Position numbers and translations under genes: made by a program | The notes under the pieces: model-generated | The model's input: the letters and a program-made list of their open reading frames with translations, nothing else | Told to the model about the DNA's origin: nothing | The model's database searches: none | In this document: positions 25,972-35,229 of the stretch, one piece after another | Position numbering within the stretch: position 1 is the stretch's first letter | Layout: each line of letters begins with the position of its first letter | NCBI GenBank assembly: GCA_050305935.1 | Contig: JBNLGG010000012.1 | Span: forward strand, 15,543 to 79,542 | Direction: 5' to 3' | DNA length: 64,000 nt | From: CAJXNP01 sp050305935 | GTDB lineage: Bacteria > Bacteroidota > Bacteroidia > Cytophagales > Cyclobacteriaceae

Positions 25972-27009
25972 TTAATTAGCCCGCAAATTTAGTACTTTTT
26001 CTTCAAGTTGCTCTATTCTCCTTCTTAAATCTGGCAATTTTCTAAACAGTGCCACACTTTTAAAATAATCGCCTTTTGACTGAGCCGGTGAGCCCATTCC
26101 TACCTCCCCATCTTCCATGGATTTCATTACTCCGGTCTGCGCTGCGAGCATTACTTTATTGCCGATCTTTATATGCCCGGCAATGCCCACCTGGCCACCA
26201 ATCATACAATTATCGCCAATTGTGGTGGAGCCGGAAACACCTGCCTGGGCGGCCATCACCGTGTTGGAACCAATTTCCACGTTGTGTGCGATCTGGATGA
26301 GGTTGTCGATTTTAGTCCCTTTTCTAATGATCGTTGACCCTAATGTTGCACAGTCCAACGCACTATTTGCTCCGATACTTACATCATCTTCAAGAATCAC
26401 GTTACCAAGCTGTGGGATGGTTTTATAACTTCCATCCTCCTGTGGGGCAAAACCGAAACCATCAGACCCAATTACCGCACCCGGGTGGATGACACACCGT
26501 TTACCAATCACGGTGTTTTCACAAATTTTCACCCCTGGATGAATAATTGAATTGTCCCCAATGACCACGTTGTCTCCAATGAATGCCTGGGGGTAGATCT
26601 TGACATTGTCGCCGATCTTGACATTGTTGCCAATATAGGAAAAGGCTCCGCGATAGACCTTTTCGCCCACCTGGCTATTTTCACCAATGAAGGAAGGATT
26701 TTCCACTCCCTGTTTAGCATAGCTCATGATTTTATGATATTCCTCCAGAAGTACCGTGAAGCTGCTGTAAGAGTCTTTCACACGGATCAAAGTGGTTTTT
26801 AATTCTTTTTTGGGAACGAAATCTTCAGAAACAATGACGGCAGATGCACCGGTAGTGTAAATAAACTCTTCATATTTGAGATTGGAAAGAAAGCTGATAC
26901 TCCCTTTTTGGGCATCCTGGATTTTGGCCAGAGACGTGATTTCTTCCGCTCCGTTTCCTTCTACCTTTCCATTGAGAATAGCTGCAACCTGTTGTATGGT
27001 AAATTTCAT
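25972..27009 (-). CDS. lpxD: UDP-3-O-acylglucosamine N-acyltransferase
   Basis: LpxD adds the second hydroxyacyl chain in lipid A synthesis. The 345-residue protein has an N-terminal uridine-binding domain (about 1-100), a left-handed beta-helix of hexapeptide repeats (about 105-315) and a C-terminal helix. The active-site region HPGAVIGSDGFGFAP and the IAHNVEIGSNT turn are present. It is the first gene of the lpxD-lpxC/fabZ-lpxA-ABC operon. A short palindromic repeat (27042-27062) lies in its upstream region. Confidence 0.96.
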   Translation of the reverse strand: MKFTIQQVAAILNGKVEGNGAEEITSLAKIQDAQKGSISFLSNLKYEEFIYTTGASAVIVSEDFVPKKELKTTLIRVKDSYSSFTVLLEEYHKIMSYAKQGVENPSFIGENSQVGEKVYRGAFSYIGNNVKIGDNVKIYPQAFIGDNVVIGDNSIIHPGVKICENTVIGKRCVIHPGAVIGSDGFGFAPQEDGSYKTIPQLGNVILEDDVSIGANSALDCATLGSTIIRKGTKIDNLIQIAHNVEIGSNTVMAAQAGVSGSTTIGDNCMIGGQVGIAGHIKIGNKVMLAAQTGVMKSMEDGEVGMGSPAQSKGDYFKSVALFRKLPDLRRRIEQLEEKVLNLRAN

Positions 27010-27041
27010 GTAGATATAATTTAATTTTCAATTGTTACATG

Positions 27042-27062
27042 CCTACCTCGTCGGCAGACAGG
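27042..27062. repeat. Single copy of a dispersed palindromic repeat
   Basis: This 21-bp sequence, reading CCTGTCTGCCGACGAGG on the minus strand, is the reverse complement of the first repeat unit at 56119-56139 with one mismatch. It lies upstream of lpxD. Confidence 0.6.
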
Positions 27063-27144
27063 TTTAATGATTGAAATATTCATTTGTGGTTTTTTATTGA
27101 ACATTTTAATCCTGTCGGTTTCATAAAATGTGATTTTTTAAGAA

Positions 27145-28362
27145 TTACAAAAATAAACTTTTGGGCCAGCATAGGTAGTGTTTTTGGACGATTTTACGCA
27201 TGGCCTTGATATTGGGGAGATCGCTTGCCTGGGCGATGTCCACCATCTTTTTGTTTTTGGTCAATACATTGATTTGATGGTCTCCCGCCACGTATGCCGC
27301 ATTTGACTTTTGACCGGTAATAACAAAGTAATCGATATATTCAGTCGGTAATGGTTGTTCGGAAAGCTTCCTTTTTACCTTTTCAATTTCTTTTTTGCTA
27401 ACCTCTTTCTCAAAGAATTTTACTTTAAAAAGCTTCCTGTCCAGCAACAATTTGCTGTAACTACTCAGAACAAAATCCTCAGACCTGGCCCATCTTTTAA
27501 CTGCGGCGAGAATATCGACATCGTCAAGCGAGGTGTATTTGTCCAGAATTTTCGGGTTGCTCCGAATGTCATCGATGGTCACATTATGAGTAATAAAGAA
27601 TTTCAGTTCTTCACTGATCGATGTGGCTTCGCCAATTTCCTTGGCCCGCCGGATAATCTGAACCAGCATCTGCTCTACCGCTACGGTTGTTTTGTGGAGG
27701 TAAACCTGCCAGTACATGAGCCTTCTGGAGCTGAGGAAGTTTTCTATGCTGTAAATCCCTTTCTCCTCAATGACCAGTTCATCTTTAAAAACATTGAGCA
27801 GTTTAATAATCCGTTCAGAGCCTATTTTTCCTTCCGATACCCCGGTGAAAAAACTGTCGCGGTTTAGATAATCCAGTCTGTCAATATCAAGTTGACTCGA
27901 AACCAACTGGTTCAGGAAATTTCTGTGATATTTTTTTTGAAAAATAGTGATGGCCAGGGCGAGGGCATTACTGTACTCTCGATTTAATTCTTCCATGATA
28001 AGCTCTGACATTTCCTCGTGGTCGATAGTGGAGATGAGCACATTCTCCAGCGCATGTGAAAAAGGGGAGTGACCAATATCGTGTAACAAAATGGCAATCA
28101 GTGCGGCGGAATACTCTTCGTCTGATATCTCTATGCCTTTTTGTTTTAAGTTATCAAGCGTCTCCTGCATTAAATGCATCGCGCCCAGCGCATGGTGAAA
28201 ACGTGTGTGAAGGGCCCCTGGATATACATAATCTGTGAGACCTAGCTGTTTAATCCTTCGAAGTCGCTGAAACCAGGGATGGTTAATCAGATCATAAATA
28301 AGTTCGTTTTGAATAGTAATGAATCCGTACACCGGATCATTTATTATTTTTTTCTTATTCAA
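27145..28362 (-). CDS. HD domain phosphohydrolase
   Basis: The 405-residue protein has the HD metal site: His52 in LHTRFHHALG and the His94-Asp95 pair in LLHDIGHSPFSH, plus the later DRLDYLNRDS. It belongs to the dGTPase-like HD family; the true substrate, a dNTP or another phosphate ester, is not known. The start is TTG at 28362: INDPVYGFI, conserved at the N-terminus of this family, follows directly and no ATG is available. It lies upstream of lpxD on the same strand and diverges from porX. Confidence 0.9.
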   Translation of the reverse strand: MNKKKIINDPVYGFITIQNELIYDLINHPWFQRLRRIKQLGLTDYVYPGALHTRFHHALGAMHLMQETLDNLKQKGIEISDEEYSAALIAILLHDIGHSPFSHALENVLISTIDHEEMSELIMEELNREYSNALALAITIFQKKYHRNFLNQLVSSQLDIDRLDYLNRDSFFTGVSEGKIGSERIIKLLNVFKDELVIEEKGIYSIENFLSSRRLMYWQVYLHKTTVAVEQMLVQIIRRAKEIGEATSISEELKFFITHNVTIDDIRSNPKILDKYTSLDDVDILAAVKRWARSEDFVLSSYSKLLLDRKLFKVKFFEKEVSKKEIEKVKRKLSEQPLPTEYIDYFVITGQKSNAAYVAGDHQINVLTKNKKMVDIAQASDLPNIKAMRKIVQKHYLCWPKSLFL

Positions 28363-28408
28363 GTTGATGGATTAAATTCGTTACTTTAAAAGATCACTAA
28401 ATTAGCAT

Positions 28409-29962
28409 ATGCAAAGATATAATATTTTATGGGCCGATGACGAAATCGAATTGCTCAAGCCACACATACTTTTTTTAAACAACAAAGGATATGAGGTAAC
28501 TCCGGTCACCAGCGGTCCCGAGGCCATCGAAGCCTTTGAATCAAGAAGCTTTGACGTGATTTTTTTGGATGAAAACATGCCGGGAATGACAGGTTTGGAA
28601 ACCCTTACCCACATAAAAAATATTAATACCGATATTCCTGTGGTGATGATCACGAAGAGCGAGGAGGAACATTTGATGGAGGAGGCCATTGGTTCTAAAA
28701 TAGCCGACTACCTGATAAAGCCCCTGAACCCAAACCAACTCCTACTGTCTGTCAAAAAATTGCTTGACAATAAAAGGCTGGTTTCTGAAAAAACCAATAT
28801 GAACTACCAGCAGGAGTTCAGGAACCTCAGCATGGCATTTAGCGACGATCTGGATCACCGGGAGTGGGCTGACATCTATAAAAAACTGGTGTTTTGGGAT
28901 CTCGAATTAGGGCAGGGACAAATGGCAGAGGTGCTTGATATGCAGATCAGTGAAGCCAATCTTCATTTTTCAAAATTTGTAGCTGAAAACTATGAGTCGT
29001 GGCTCAACGACGCCGATAGTGAGCGCCCACTGCTGTCGCATGAAGTAATGAAAAAAGCAGTCGTACCAGAGATGAAAGATGGTACGCCGTTGTTTTTTAT
29101 CGTCATTGACAACTTGCGATATGATCAATGGAAAGTTATCCAGCCTACCATTTCCGATTTGTATACTGTGGATAAAGAGGAAACTTACTATGCGATTCTA
29201 CCTACCACTACGGCCTATGCACGTAATGCCATTTTTTCGGGAATGCTTCCACTGGAAATGGAAAAATATCATCCCGACCTCTGGGTGGGCGAGGACGAAG
29301 AAATGGGAAAGAATCTTAATGAGGATAAATTTCTGGAAAGGCAATTGAAAAGACTGCGGCCAAAAACAAAATTCAGCTACAACAAAATTAAAAACCTGGG
29401 CCAGGGAAAAAACCTGGCAGATACGATCCAGAATTACATGAATAATGACCTGAATGTGATCGTGTATAATTTTGTTGACATGCTGTCCCATGCACGCACG
29501 GAAATGGAAGTAATCAGGGAGCTGGCTCCCGATGAGCCTGCCTACCGGTCATTGACAAGGAGTTGGTTTTATCATTCACCGTTGCTGGAGATATTGACAA
29601 AATTGTCGGAAAAAAAAGTGAAGGTCATTATTACTACTGATCACGGAACGGTGAGGGTGAAAAGACCTTTCAAGATCATTGGCGACCGGAATACCAATAC
29701 CAATCTGCGGTATAAGGTAGGCAAAAACCTAGCATTTGAAGAGGACAAAGTCTTTATTTCCAGAAAGCCTGAAGACCTTCATCTTCCTAAGATCAATGTC
29801 TCGTCCGCCTACGTTTTTGCCGTGGAGGATTATTTTTTCGCTTATCCAAACAATTATAACCATTATGTCAAATATTATAATGACACATTTCAACACGGGG
29901 GCCTGTCCATGGAGGAAATGATAATTCCGATAATTTCCTTAAATTCGAAAGTTGTTCCTTAG
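28409..29962 (+). CDS. porX: PorX-type response regulator with PglZ domain
   Basis: This 517-residue protein has a receiver domain (about 1-120), with the DD pair near 10-11, Asp54 in VIFLDENMPG as the phosphorylation site and Lys in YLIKPLNP. A linker follows, then a PglZ alkaline-phosphatase-like domain (about 200-510) with FIVIDNLRYDQW, FVDMLSHA and TTDHGTV. PorX works with PorY and an ECF sigma factor to control the type IX secretion system; its PglZ part hydrolyses oligonucleotides in studied members. porY is not in this window. tsaE and ald follow closely. Confidence 0.93.
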   Translation: MQRYNILWADDEIELLKPHILFLNNKGYEVTPVTSGPEAIEAFESRSFDVIFLDENMPGMTGLETLTHIKNINTDIPVVMITKSEEEHLMEEAIGSKIADYLIKPLNPNQLLLSVKKLLDNKRLVSEKTNMNYQQEFRNLSMAFSDDLDHREWADIYKKLVFWDLELGQGQMAEVLDMQISEANLHFSKFVAENYESWLNDADSERPLLSHEVMKKAVVPEMKDGTPLFFIVIDNLRYDQWKVIQPTISDLYTVDKEETYYAILPTTTAYARNAIFSGMLPLEMEKYHPDLWVGEDEEMGKNLNEDKFLERQLKRLRPKTKFSYNKIKNLGQGKNLADTIQNYMNNDLNVIVYNFVDMLSHARTEMEVIRELAPDEPAYRSLTRSWFYHSPLLEILTKLSEKKVKVIITTDHGTVRVKRPFKIIGDRNTNTNLRYKVGKNLAFEEDKVFISRKPEDLHLPKINVSSAYVFAVEDYFFAYPNNYNHYVKYYNDTFQHGGLSMEEMIIPIISLNSKVVP

Positions 29963-29981
29963 TAGATTAAAGTAGACTTGT

Positions 29982-30404
29982 TTGGAAGTTGTTTCTAAGT
30001 CACTCGGCGACCTTCCTCAGATAGCTGAAGAGGTAGCCGGATTTGCAGATGATAAACTGATTTGGCTTTTTATTGGAGAAATGGGTGCAGGAAAAACCAC
30101 TCTTATAAAAAGCATTTGTGATCACTTTGAGGTAGTGGACACGGTAAGCAGCCCGTCCTTTTCCATTGTGAATGAATATCGGGCGAAATCCGGTAACACC
30201 ATTTATCATTTTGATTTCTACAGGTTGAAAAACCAGGATGAAGCAATGGACATAGGAGTCGAGGAGTACTTTGATTCTGGGAATATTTGCTTGCTGGAAT
30301 GGCCGGAAAAGGTCCCGGATTTATTGCCAGAGAATTATTTAAAAATTGAAATTAAAATTGATTCCAAAAACCAACGTCTTATAACCCTTACCCACAATGG
30401 TTAA
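29982..30404 (+). CDS. tsaE: tRNA threonylcarbamoyladenosine biosynthesis ATPase
   Basis: TsaE is the ATPase helper of the TsaBDE complex that adds t6A to tRNAs reading ANN codons. The 140-residue protein has Walker A GEMGAGKTTLI (about 33-43), the family SSPSFSIVNEY and the later FDFYRL and LLEWPEKV. The length is normal. The start is TTG at 29982, 19 bp after porX; no ATG is available at the N-terminus. The next gene overlaps its end by 8 bp. Confidence 0.95.
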   Translation: MEVVSKSLGDLPQIAEEVAGFADDKLIWLFIGEMGAGKTTLIKSICDHFEVVDTVSSPSFSIVNEYRAKSGNTIYHFDFYRLKNQDEAMDIGVEEYFDSGNICLLEWPEKVPDLLPENYLKIEIKIDSKNQRLITLTHNG

Positions 30405-31623
30405 AAATCCCCGACAAGGTTTTCAAGAATTGGCCAAAGAAAGCCAGCTTTATCCGAAGGAGCAGCTCCTGAAAGTAAAGAACGGATCAAAAAAGTTGTT
30501 TATTGGGGTTCCAAAGGAAATCTCGCTACAGGAAAAAAGAATTCCCTTAACACCGGGGGCGGTTCGGCTGCTTACAAATAATGGTCATGAAGTCAGGATC
30601 GAGTCGGGTGCTGGCAAACCATCCACCTACTCAGACCAGGATTTTAGTGACGCCGGTGCTAAAATCATTTACGACACCAAAGAAATATACCAGGCCGAAA
30701 TCGTATTGAAAGTTGAACCCCCCACAAAAGAAGAGATTGGCTATTTTAAACCTGGGGTCACACTCATTTCTGCACTTCAGACGGGAAACGTTGACAAGGA
30801 ATATTTAAACCTGATTAATGCGAAGAAAATCACAGCTATTGCCTATGAGCTGTTGGAAGATAAAGTAGGGGGCATGCCCGTGGTACGGGCGATGAGCGAG
30901 ATAGCTGGAAATACGGTGTTACTAATTGCGGCCGACCTCATAAGTGATACGGAAAACAGCCGGGGTATTTTGCTGGGAGGGATAACAGGTGTACCACCCA
31001 CTAAGGTGGTCATACTGGGTGCAGGAACCGTTGGCGAGTATGCGGCGAGGGCAGCGCTTGGCCTTGGTGCGGAAATAAAAATCTTTGACAACCATTTGTA
31101 TAAACTGAGGAGGATCAAGCATGCATTAGGCACGAATATATTCACTTCTACCCTTGACAGCATTATTTTAGCTGAGGCACTAAAAAGAGCGGACGTGGTC
31201 ATTGGCGCTTTGCGCACAGAAAAGGGTAAATTGAAATATTACGTCACCGAAGACCTTGTGTCGCAGATGAAGCAGGGTGCGGTCATTATGGATGTCAGTA
31301 TTGACCAGGGGGGATGCTTTGAGACTTCCAAATTAACTACGCATGGCAAACCTACCTTTATAAAATACGGTGTGGTACATTATTGCGTGCCAAACATTCC
31401 GTCAAAGGTGCCAAAAACCGCCAGTGCTTCAATAAGTAATATTTTCACACCGATACTGATGCAGGTGGCCGATGCGGGAGGGCTTGAAGAAATGATTTTC
31501 ACCTACAAATGGTTTATGAGAGGTATCTATGCATACAAAGGCAGCCTCACCAACAAATACATCGCCAATAGGCTGGGTATGAAATTTAAAGACCTGGAAT
31601 TACTATTGGCGGCAAGATTTTAA
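30397..31623 (+). CDS. Alanine dehydrogenase family protein
   Basis: The 408-residue protein begins with an unusual 30-residue extension before the conserved GVPKEISLQEKRIPLTPGAV. The Rossmann motif VVILGAGTVGEYAARAA (about 204-220), EEKRI-type substrate residues and MDVSIDQGG near the C-terminus match alanine dehydrogenases, which interconvert L-alanine and pyruvate with NAD. Related transhydrogenase alpha subunits share the fold, so the substrate is likely but not proven. It overlaps tsaE by 8 bp and converges on pyrB with a 4-bp overlap. Confidence 0.87.
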   Translation: MVKNPRQGFQELAKESQLYPKEQLLKVKNGSKKLFIGVPKEISLQEKRIPLTPGAVRLLTNNGHEVRIESGAGKPSTYSDQDFSDAGAKIIYDTKEIYQAEIVLKVEPPTKEEIGYFKPGVTLISALQTGNVDKEYLNLINAKKITAIAYELLEDKVGGMPVVRAMSEIAGNTVLLIAADLISDTENSRGILLGGITGVPPTKVVILGAGTVGEYAARAALGLGAEIKIFDNHLYKLRRIKHALGTNIFTSTLDSIILAEALKRADVVIGALRTEKGKLKYYVTEDLVSQMKQGAVIMDVSIDQGGCFETSKLTTHGKPTFIKYGVVHYCVPNIPSKVPKTASASISNIFTPILMQVADAGGLEEMIFTYKWFMRGIYAYKGSLTNKYIANRLGMKFKDLELLLAARF

Positions 31624-32552
31624 GCCGCTTTCTGGGCGGATGCCAGCAGGTATAGCACGGCCATCCGGATGGCTACACCATTTTCTACCTGTTCCAAAAT
31701 AATTGAATGCTCTGAATCAGCTACATCGCTGTTTAATTCCACTCCCCGGTTGATTGGTCCCGGGTGCATGATCGTGATCTGCTTGTCGAGCTTGTCAAGA
31801 AGGGACTTGTTTATTCCATAGTACAGGGAGTATTCCCTGATCGAGGGAAAATATTTAATGTGCTGGCGTTCGAGTTGGATTCGCAGCACATTGGCTACAT
31901 CGCACCATTTTAATGCATTTAGCACATCCAATTCCACTTTCACGCCTAAAGATTCGATGTGTTTAGGCAGCAATGTATTGGGGCCGCATACCATTACCTC
32001 TGCCCCCAGTTTTTTGAGAGCAAAGATATTGGAAAGTGCTACGCGCGAATGGAGGATATCCCCAATGATGGCAACTTTTAATCCTTCAATTTTTTTAAAT
32101 CGACGACTGATGGAGTAGGTATCCAGTAGCGCCTGGGTGGGGTGTTCGTGCGTGCCATCGCCCGCGTTGACAATGTTGGCCTTAATATGCTTTGCAAGAA
32201 AATGTGGTGCTCCCGGGCTGCTGTGTCTCATGACAATCATGTCTACTTTCATCGCCAGAATGTTGTTTACCGTGTCAAGCAGGGTTTCTCCCTTTTTTAC
32301 AGAACTGCCGGATGACGAAAAATTAATCACATCAGCAGAAAGCCTTTTTTCAGCTAATTCAAAGGATAACCGGGTTCTTGTGGAGTTTTCAAAAAAAACA
32401 TTCGCAATGGTGATGTCCCGGAGTGACGGAACTTTTTTAATAGGGCGGTTAATTACTTCTTTAAAATTATTGGCTGTTTCAAAAATGAGATGAATGTCTT
32501 CAGGAGTGAGGTTTTTAATTCCCAATAAATGCTCAACACTCAGCTTTGTCAT
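31620..32552 (-). CDS. pyrB: Aspartate carbamoyltransferase catalytic subunit
   Basis: PyrB joins carbamoyl phosphate to aspartate, the committed step of pyrimidine synthesis. The 310-residue protein shows the carbamoyl phosphate site ENSTRTRLSFELA (Ser57-Arg61), HEHPTQALLD (HPTQ at 137-140) and the aspartate site HPGPINRGVEL near the C-terminus. No regulatory pyrI is adjacent. It lies 1 bp after pyrR in the same direction, so both are on one transcript. Confidence 0.96.
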   Translation of the reverse strand: MTKLSVEHLLGIKNLTPEDIHLIFETANNFKEVINRPIKKVPSLRDITIANVFFENSTRTRLSFELAEKRLSADVINFSSSGSSVKKGETLLDTVNNILAMKVDMIVMRHSSPGAPHFLAKHIKANIVNAGDGTHEHPTQALLDTYSISRRFKKIEGLKVAIIGDILHSRVALSNIFALKKLGAEVMVCGPNTLLPKHIESLGVKVELDVLNALKWCDVANVLRIQLERQHIKYFPSIREYSLYYGINKSLLDKLDKQITIMHPGPINRGVELNSDVADSEHSIILEQVENGVAIRMAVLYLLASAQKAA

Positions 32553-32553
32553 A

Positions 32554-33105
32554 TTATTCCGTTATGTTAATTAACCAGATTGCGTCCTTTTTAAAACCGG
32601 CTCCCCTCCATTCCACCAGCACCCGTTGGGAGTCAAGGGTGTTGACTGACTGGCCCACATAATCCGGCTCAATGGGAAGCTGGCGGCTGTATTTTCTATT
32701 GATCAACGCCAAAAGCTCCACCTTTTTAGGGCGGCCAAAGGCGTTCATGGCATCCATCGCCGCCCGCACACTTCTGCCCGTGTACAGTACGTCGTCCACA
32801 ATGATCACATTTTTATCTTCGATGATGAAGTCAATTTTGGTGGTGTTGGCTTTTATCGGGGAGTCCCTTCTTCTGAAATCGTCTCTATAAAAGGTAATGT
32901 CCAAAAATCCCAGATGTATTTTCTTTCCCAGAATTTCCTGTAGTTTGTTTGCCAGAAGGTTTGCCAGGTAAATCCCCCTCGGTTGGAGGCCTATAATGAC
33001 AGAATTTGCAAAATCGCCGTGGTTTTCAATCAATTGATGGCAAAGTCGGTTGATTGTGATGTCTAAAAGTTTTTGATCCAGGATCTGTTTTTTCTGAGCG
33101 GCCAT
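32554..33105 (-). CDS. pyrR: Bifunctional PyrR: pyr regulator / uracil phosphoribosyltransferase
   Basis: I chose ATG 33105, since the longer reading starts at a TTG that lies inside a -7 promoter box. The product has 183 residues with the PRPP loop VIIVDDVLYTGRSVRAAMDA and the family VGLQPRGIYLA-like segment (IGLQPRGIY). In Gram-positives PyrR binds a leader RNA to attenuate pyr genes and has weak UPRTase activity. No such leader is seen here (the -7 box is about 10 bp from the ATG), so this copy may act as an enzyme or by another route. It is the first gene of pyrR-pyrB. Confidence 0.93.
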   Translation of the reverse strand: MAAQKKQILDQKLLDITINRLCHQLIENHGDFANSVIIGLQPRGIYLANLLANKLQEILGKKIHLGFLDITFYRDDFRRRDSPIKANTTKIDFIIEDKNVIIVDDVLYTGRSVRAAMDAMNAFGRPKKVELLALINRKYSRQLPIEPDYVGQSVNTLDSQRVLVEWRGAGFKKDAIWLINITE

Positions 33106-33114
33106 GTCTGGCGA

Positions 33115-33122
33115 CAAATATA
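33115..33122 (-). promoter_or_regulatory. Candidate -7 promoter box for pyrR-pyrB
   Basis: TATATTTG on the minus strand fits TAnnTTTG and lies 9 bp before the chosen pyrR ATG, implying a near-leaderless mRNA. No clear -33 element is seen at the normal distance. Confidence 0.35.
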
Positions 33123-33163
33123 AAATTTAAAAGCTTTTTATGGAAAAATCGATTTAAAAATAG

Positions 33164-34663
33164 CTATTGGATCACTGAAATTTTGTTGATGAAGAAAACT
33201 TCCCTCTTTTCGTCATCGATCGATGCATCCACTCTCCCAATTTTTTGGATGCCATAGGCAAAAAGACGGTTGCCGTACCAGTTTTCTAATTTACTAAAGG
33301 TAATATCTTTGATCAGTCGTTCATCCTTATAAGGATTGTCAAGTTCTTCGTTTTCCTGAACATCTAATACTTTAGTGCCACTTATCAATTTTGTTCTCAG
33401 GCTGTTTTCAAATAAATACAAAAGTAAAACTCCTTCTTTCGTTGGTACTGCATGAACGTATTGATTCAGGTAATAGGTAATGACATCCTGGATTTCAAAG
33501 CTATTGTCCCACAATATTTTTCCTTTTTTATCAAAACCGATTACCACGGCATGCGTGTACTTGAATCCCTGAAAATAGCTGTTCCCATAACCATAGGGAG
33601 AAAATGCCGTATAGCCTGCCGAACTATAATTGTACTCAGGATAAAAAGCTTCTCCAATCATCACGTATTGGTCTCCCATCTCAACGATTTCATCCACAAT
33701 CATTTTGTAATAGAATTTGTTCTTCTTACCCTTGATCTTTCTTCGCTCAATTTTTTTCTTGATCCGGATCTCTTTTTTAGCCTTCATATAATTGAAGAAA
33801 TTTTTCAGGTCGGCGTAGTTGTAATAGTTTATCACGTGGCTCTGATCGCTGTTTACCGTCGAAACAAATATTCCCCTTGAAAGATCAGATTTTCTCAGGG
33901 AGTAAGTGCCAACTACCAGGTGCAGGTTATTGTTTACTGCCACAGACCTTCCATAAAGCAGGCTATAGTCGCCCTGGGGCATGAGGTTGAAATCCTTTAG
34001 CAATTGGCCCTCGGCATTGAACGATTTAATGGCAATGGATCTTTTTTTATCAGGCGTGGTATAGCTTTGCAATACATTAAAAACATCATTGTTTTCATCG
34101 GTTTCAAGCTGCAAAATCTCGTTTGGTTCGTTCCTGAAACCTGGCAGGGCAATGGCGGATGGTTTATTGAATTTATAAGCAATAAACGTTGTCCGGTTGT
34201 TAACGTAGCCACCAAAGATCAAGGTTTCTCCCACTACTTCAAATTCACGCATTTCAAGCTCAAAGTCCATCTCGATGTCAAACACTTCTTTTGCCTGCGT
34301 CTTTGTGTGAAAACGAATAGCTTTAAATTTTTTCCTTCGCAGTGTGCTGTTGTACAGAAAATATACATACGGTCCGACGTAGTCATATCCCACCTGGATG
34401 TATTCCACGTCCACATAGTCGGAGAGCTGCCAGGCAAGGGCGAGTGAGGTGTCAAGCTTGATCAACTCATACTTAAAGTCACGTTTTGTTTCCCTGTTTT
34501 TTACCTTCCTTGAAAGGAACAGGCCGTCTTCACCGGCAGGGATTAACAGAAAATCTTCATCCTGGTCGCCCAGCTCAATTTCCACCCGCTCTGTCTGATA
34601 GAATTGACCTTTGCAAAGTGTGAAAGTAAAAAGCAAAAGTAAGGTTGATATTAAAAAACGCAT
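33164..34663 (-). CDS. Large exported protein, unknown function
   Basis: The product has 499 residues with a signal peptide (FLISTLLLLFTFTLCKGQ). The rest is rich in beta strands, aromatic and charged residues, with a basic patch (KKEIRIKKKIERRKIKGKK) in the middle. The repeated strand pattern suggests a beta-propeller-like domain, but I recognise no family. It precedes the pyrR gene on the same strand (47 bp gap to the pyrR region) and lies 8 bp after the EVE gene. It may be periplasmic or surface-exposed. Confidence 0.7.
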   Translation of the reverse strand: MRFLISTLLLLFTFTLCKGQFYQTERVEIELGDQDEDFLLIPAGEDGLFLSRKVKNRETKRDFKYELIKLDTSLALAWQLSDYVDVEYIQVGYDYVGPYVYFLYNSTLRRKKFKAIRFHTKTQAKEVFDIEMDFELEMREFEVVGETLIFGGYVNNRTTFIAYKFNKPSAIALPGFRNEPNEILQLETDENNDVFNVLQSYTTPDKKRSIAIKSFNAEGQLLKDFNLMPQGDYSLLYGRSVAVNNNLHLVVGTYSLRKSDLSRGIFVSTVNSDQSHVINYYNYADLKNFFNYMKAKKEIRIKKKIERRKIKGKKNKFYYKMIVDEIVEMGDQYVMIGEAFYPEYNYSSAGYTAFSPYGYGNSYFQGFKYTHAVVIGFDKKGKILWDNSFEIQDVITYYLNQYVHAVPTKEGVLLLYLFENSLRTKLISGTKVLDVQENEELDNPYKDERLIKDITFSKLENWYGNRLFAYGIQKIGRVDASIDDEKREVFFINKISVIQ

Positions 34664-34671
34664 ATAGTTGG

Positions 34672-35076
34672 TCAGATACTTTTTTCTAGTATAATGTCGT
34701 ATTCCTCTTTTTTTAAGGGCATGACTGACAGCCTGGCATTTCTCACCAGGTGTACCTGGCTCAGACGATCATCCGCCTTGACCTCCTTCAGGCTGACGGG
34801 CTTTTTAAGTTTTTCTACGGGTACCAGGTCTACCACTACCCACTGCGGGTCATCGGTAGTAGGATCAGGATAGAACTCCTTCACTACTTTTGCTATGCCG
34901 ACAACTGCTTTGTCGTCACCGCTGTGATAAAACAGTACGGTGTCGCCTTCCTTCATTGCCTTCATGTTATTTCTCGCCTGGTAATTTCGCACCCCGTCCC
35001 AGTGGTCCCGTCCCATTTTCACAAAGTCGTCCCAGGAATATGTATTTGGTTCGGATTTTACTAGCCAATAGTTCAT
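34672..35076 (-). CDS. EVE domain protein
   Basis: The 134-residue protein is a single EVE (PUA-like) domain. It opens MNYWLVKSEPNTYSWDDF, with WDGVRNYQARNNMKAMKEGD following (about 28-47) and the later aromatic cage-type residues. EVE domains bind modified bases and occur with tRNA-modifying or methylation-dependent restriction proteins. No restriction partner is visible here, so this stand-alone form is likely a housekeeping RNA- or DNA-base binder. The length is normal for the family. Confidence 0.92.
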   Translation of the reverse strand: MNYWLVKSEPNTYSWDDFVKMGRDHWDGVRNYQARNNMKAMKEGDTVLFYHSGDDKAVVGIAKVVKEFYPDPTTDDPQWVVVDLVPVEKLKKPVSLKEVKADDRLSQVHLVRNARLSVMPLKKEEYDIILEKSI

Positions 35077-35229
35077 TTATACTTCGCGTTATTTTTTACT
35101 ACTCACTAAAGAACAAAATAATTGACAGTTTGTATACAGACCAGGTGACATTTTTAAATTTGACCTTCTTTTCTTTCTATTTAATAGCGAAAGAGTATTA
35201 TTTTGAAATCTGGTTAATCCCTATGTATA

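Noticed and set aside
33106..33163. PyrR-binding attenuator leader
   Set aside because: The region is too short and has no matching stem-loop.
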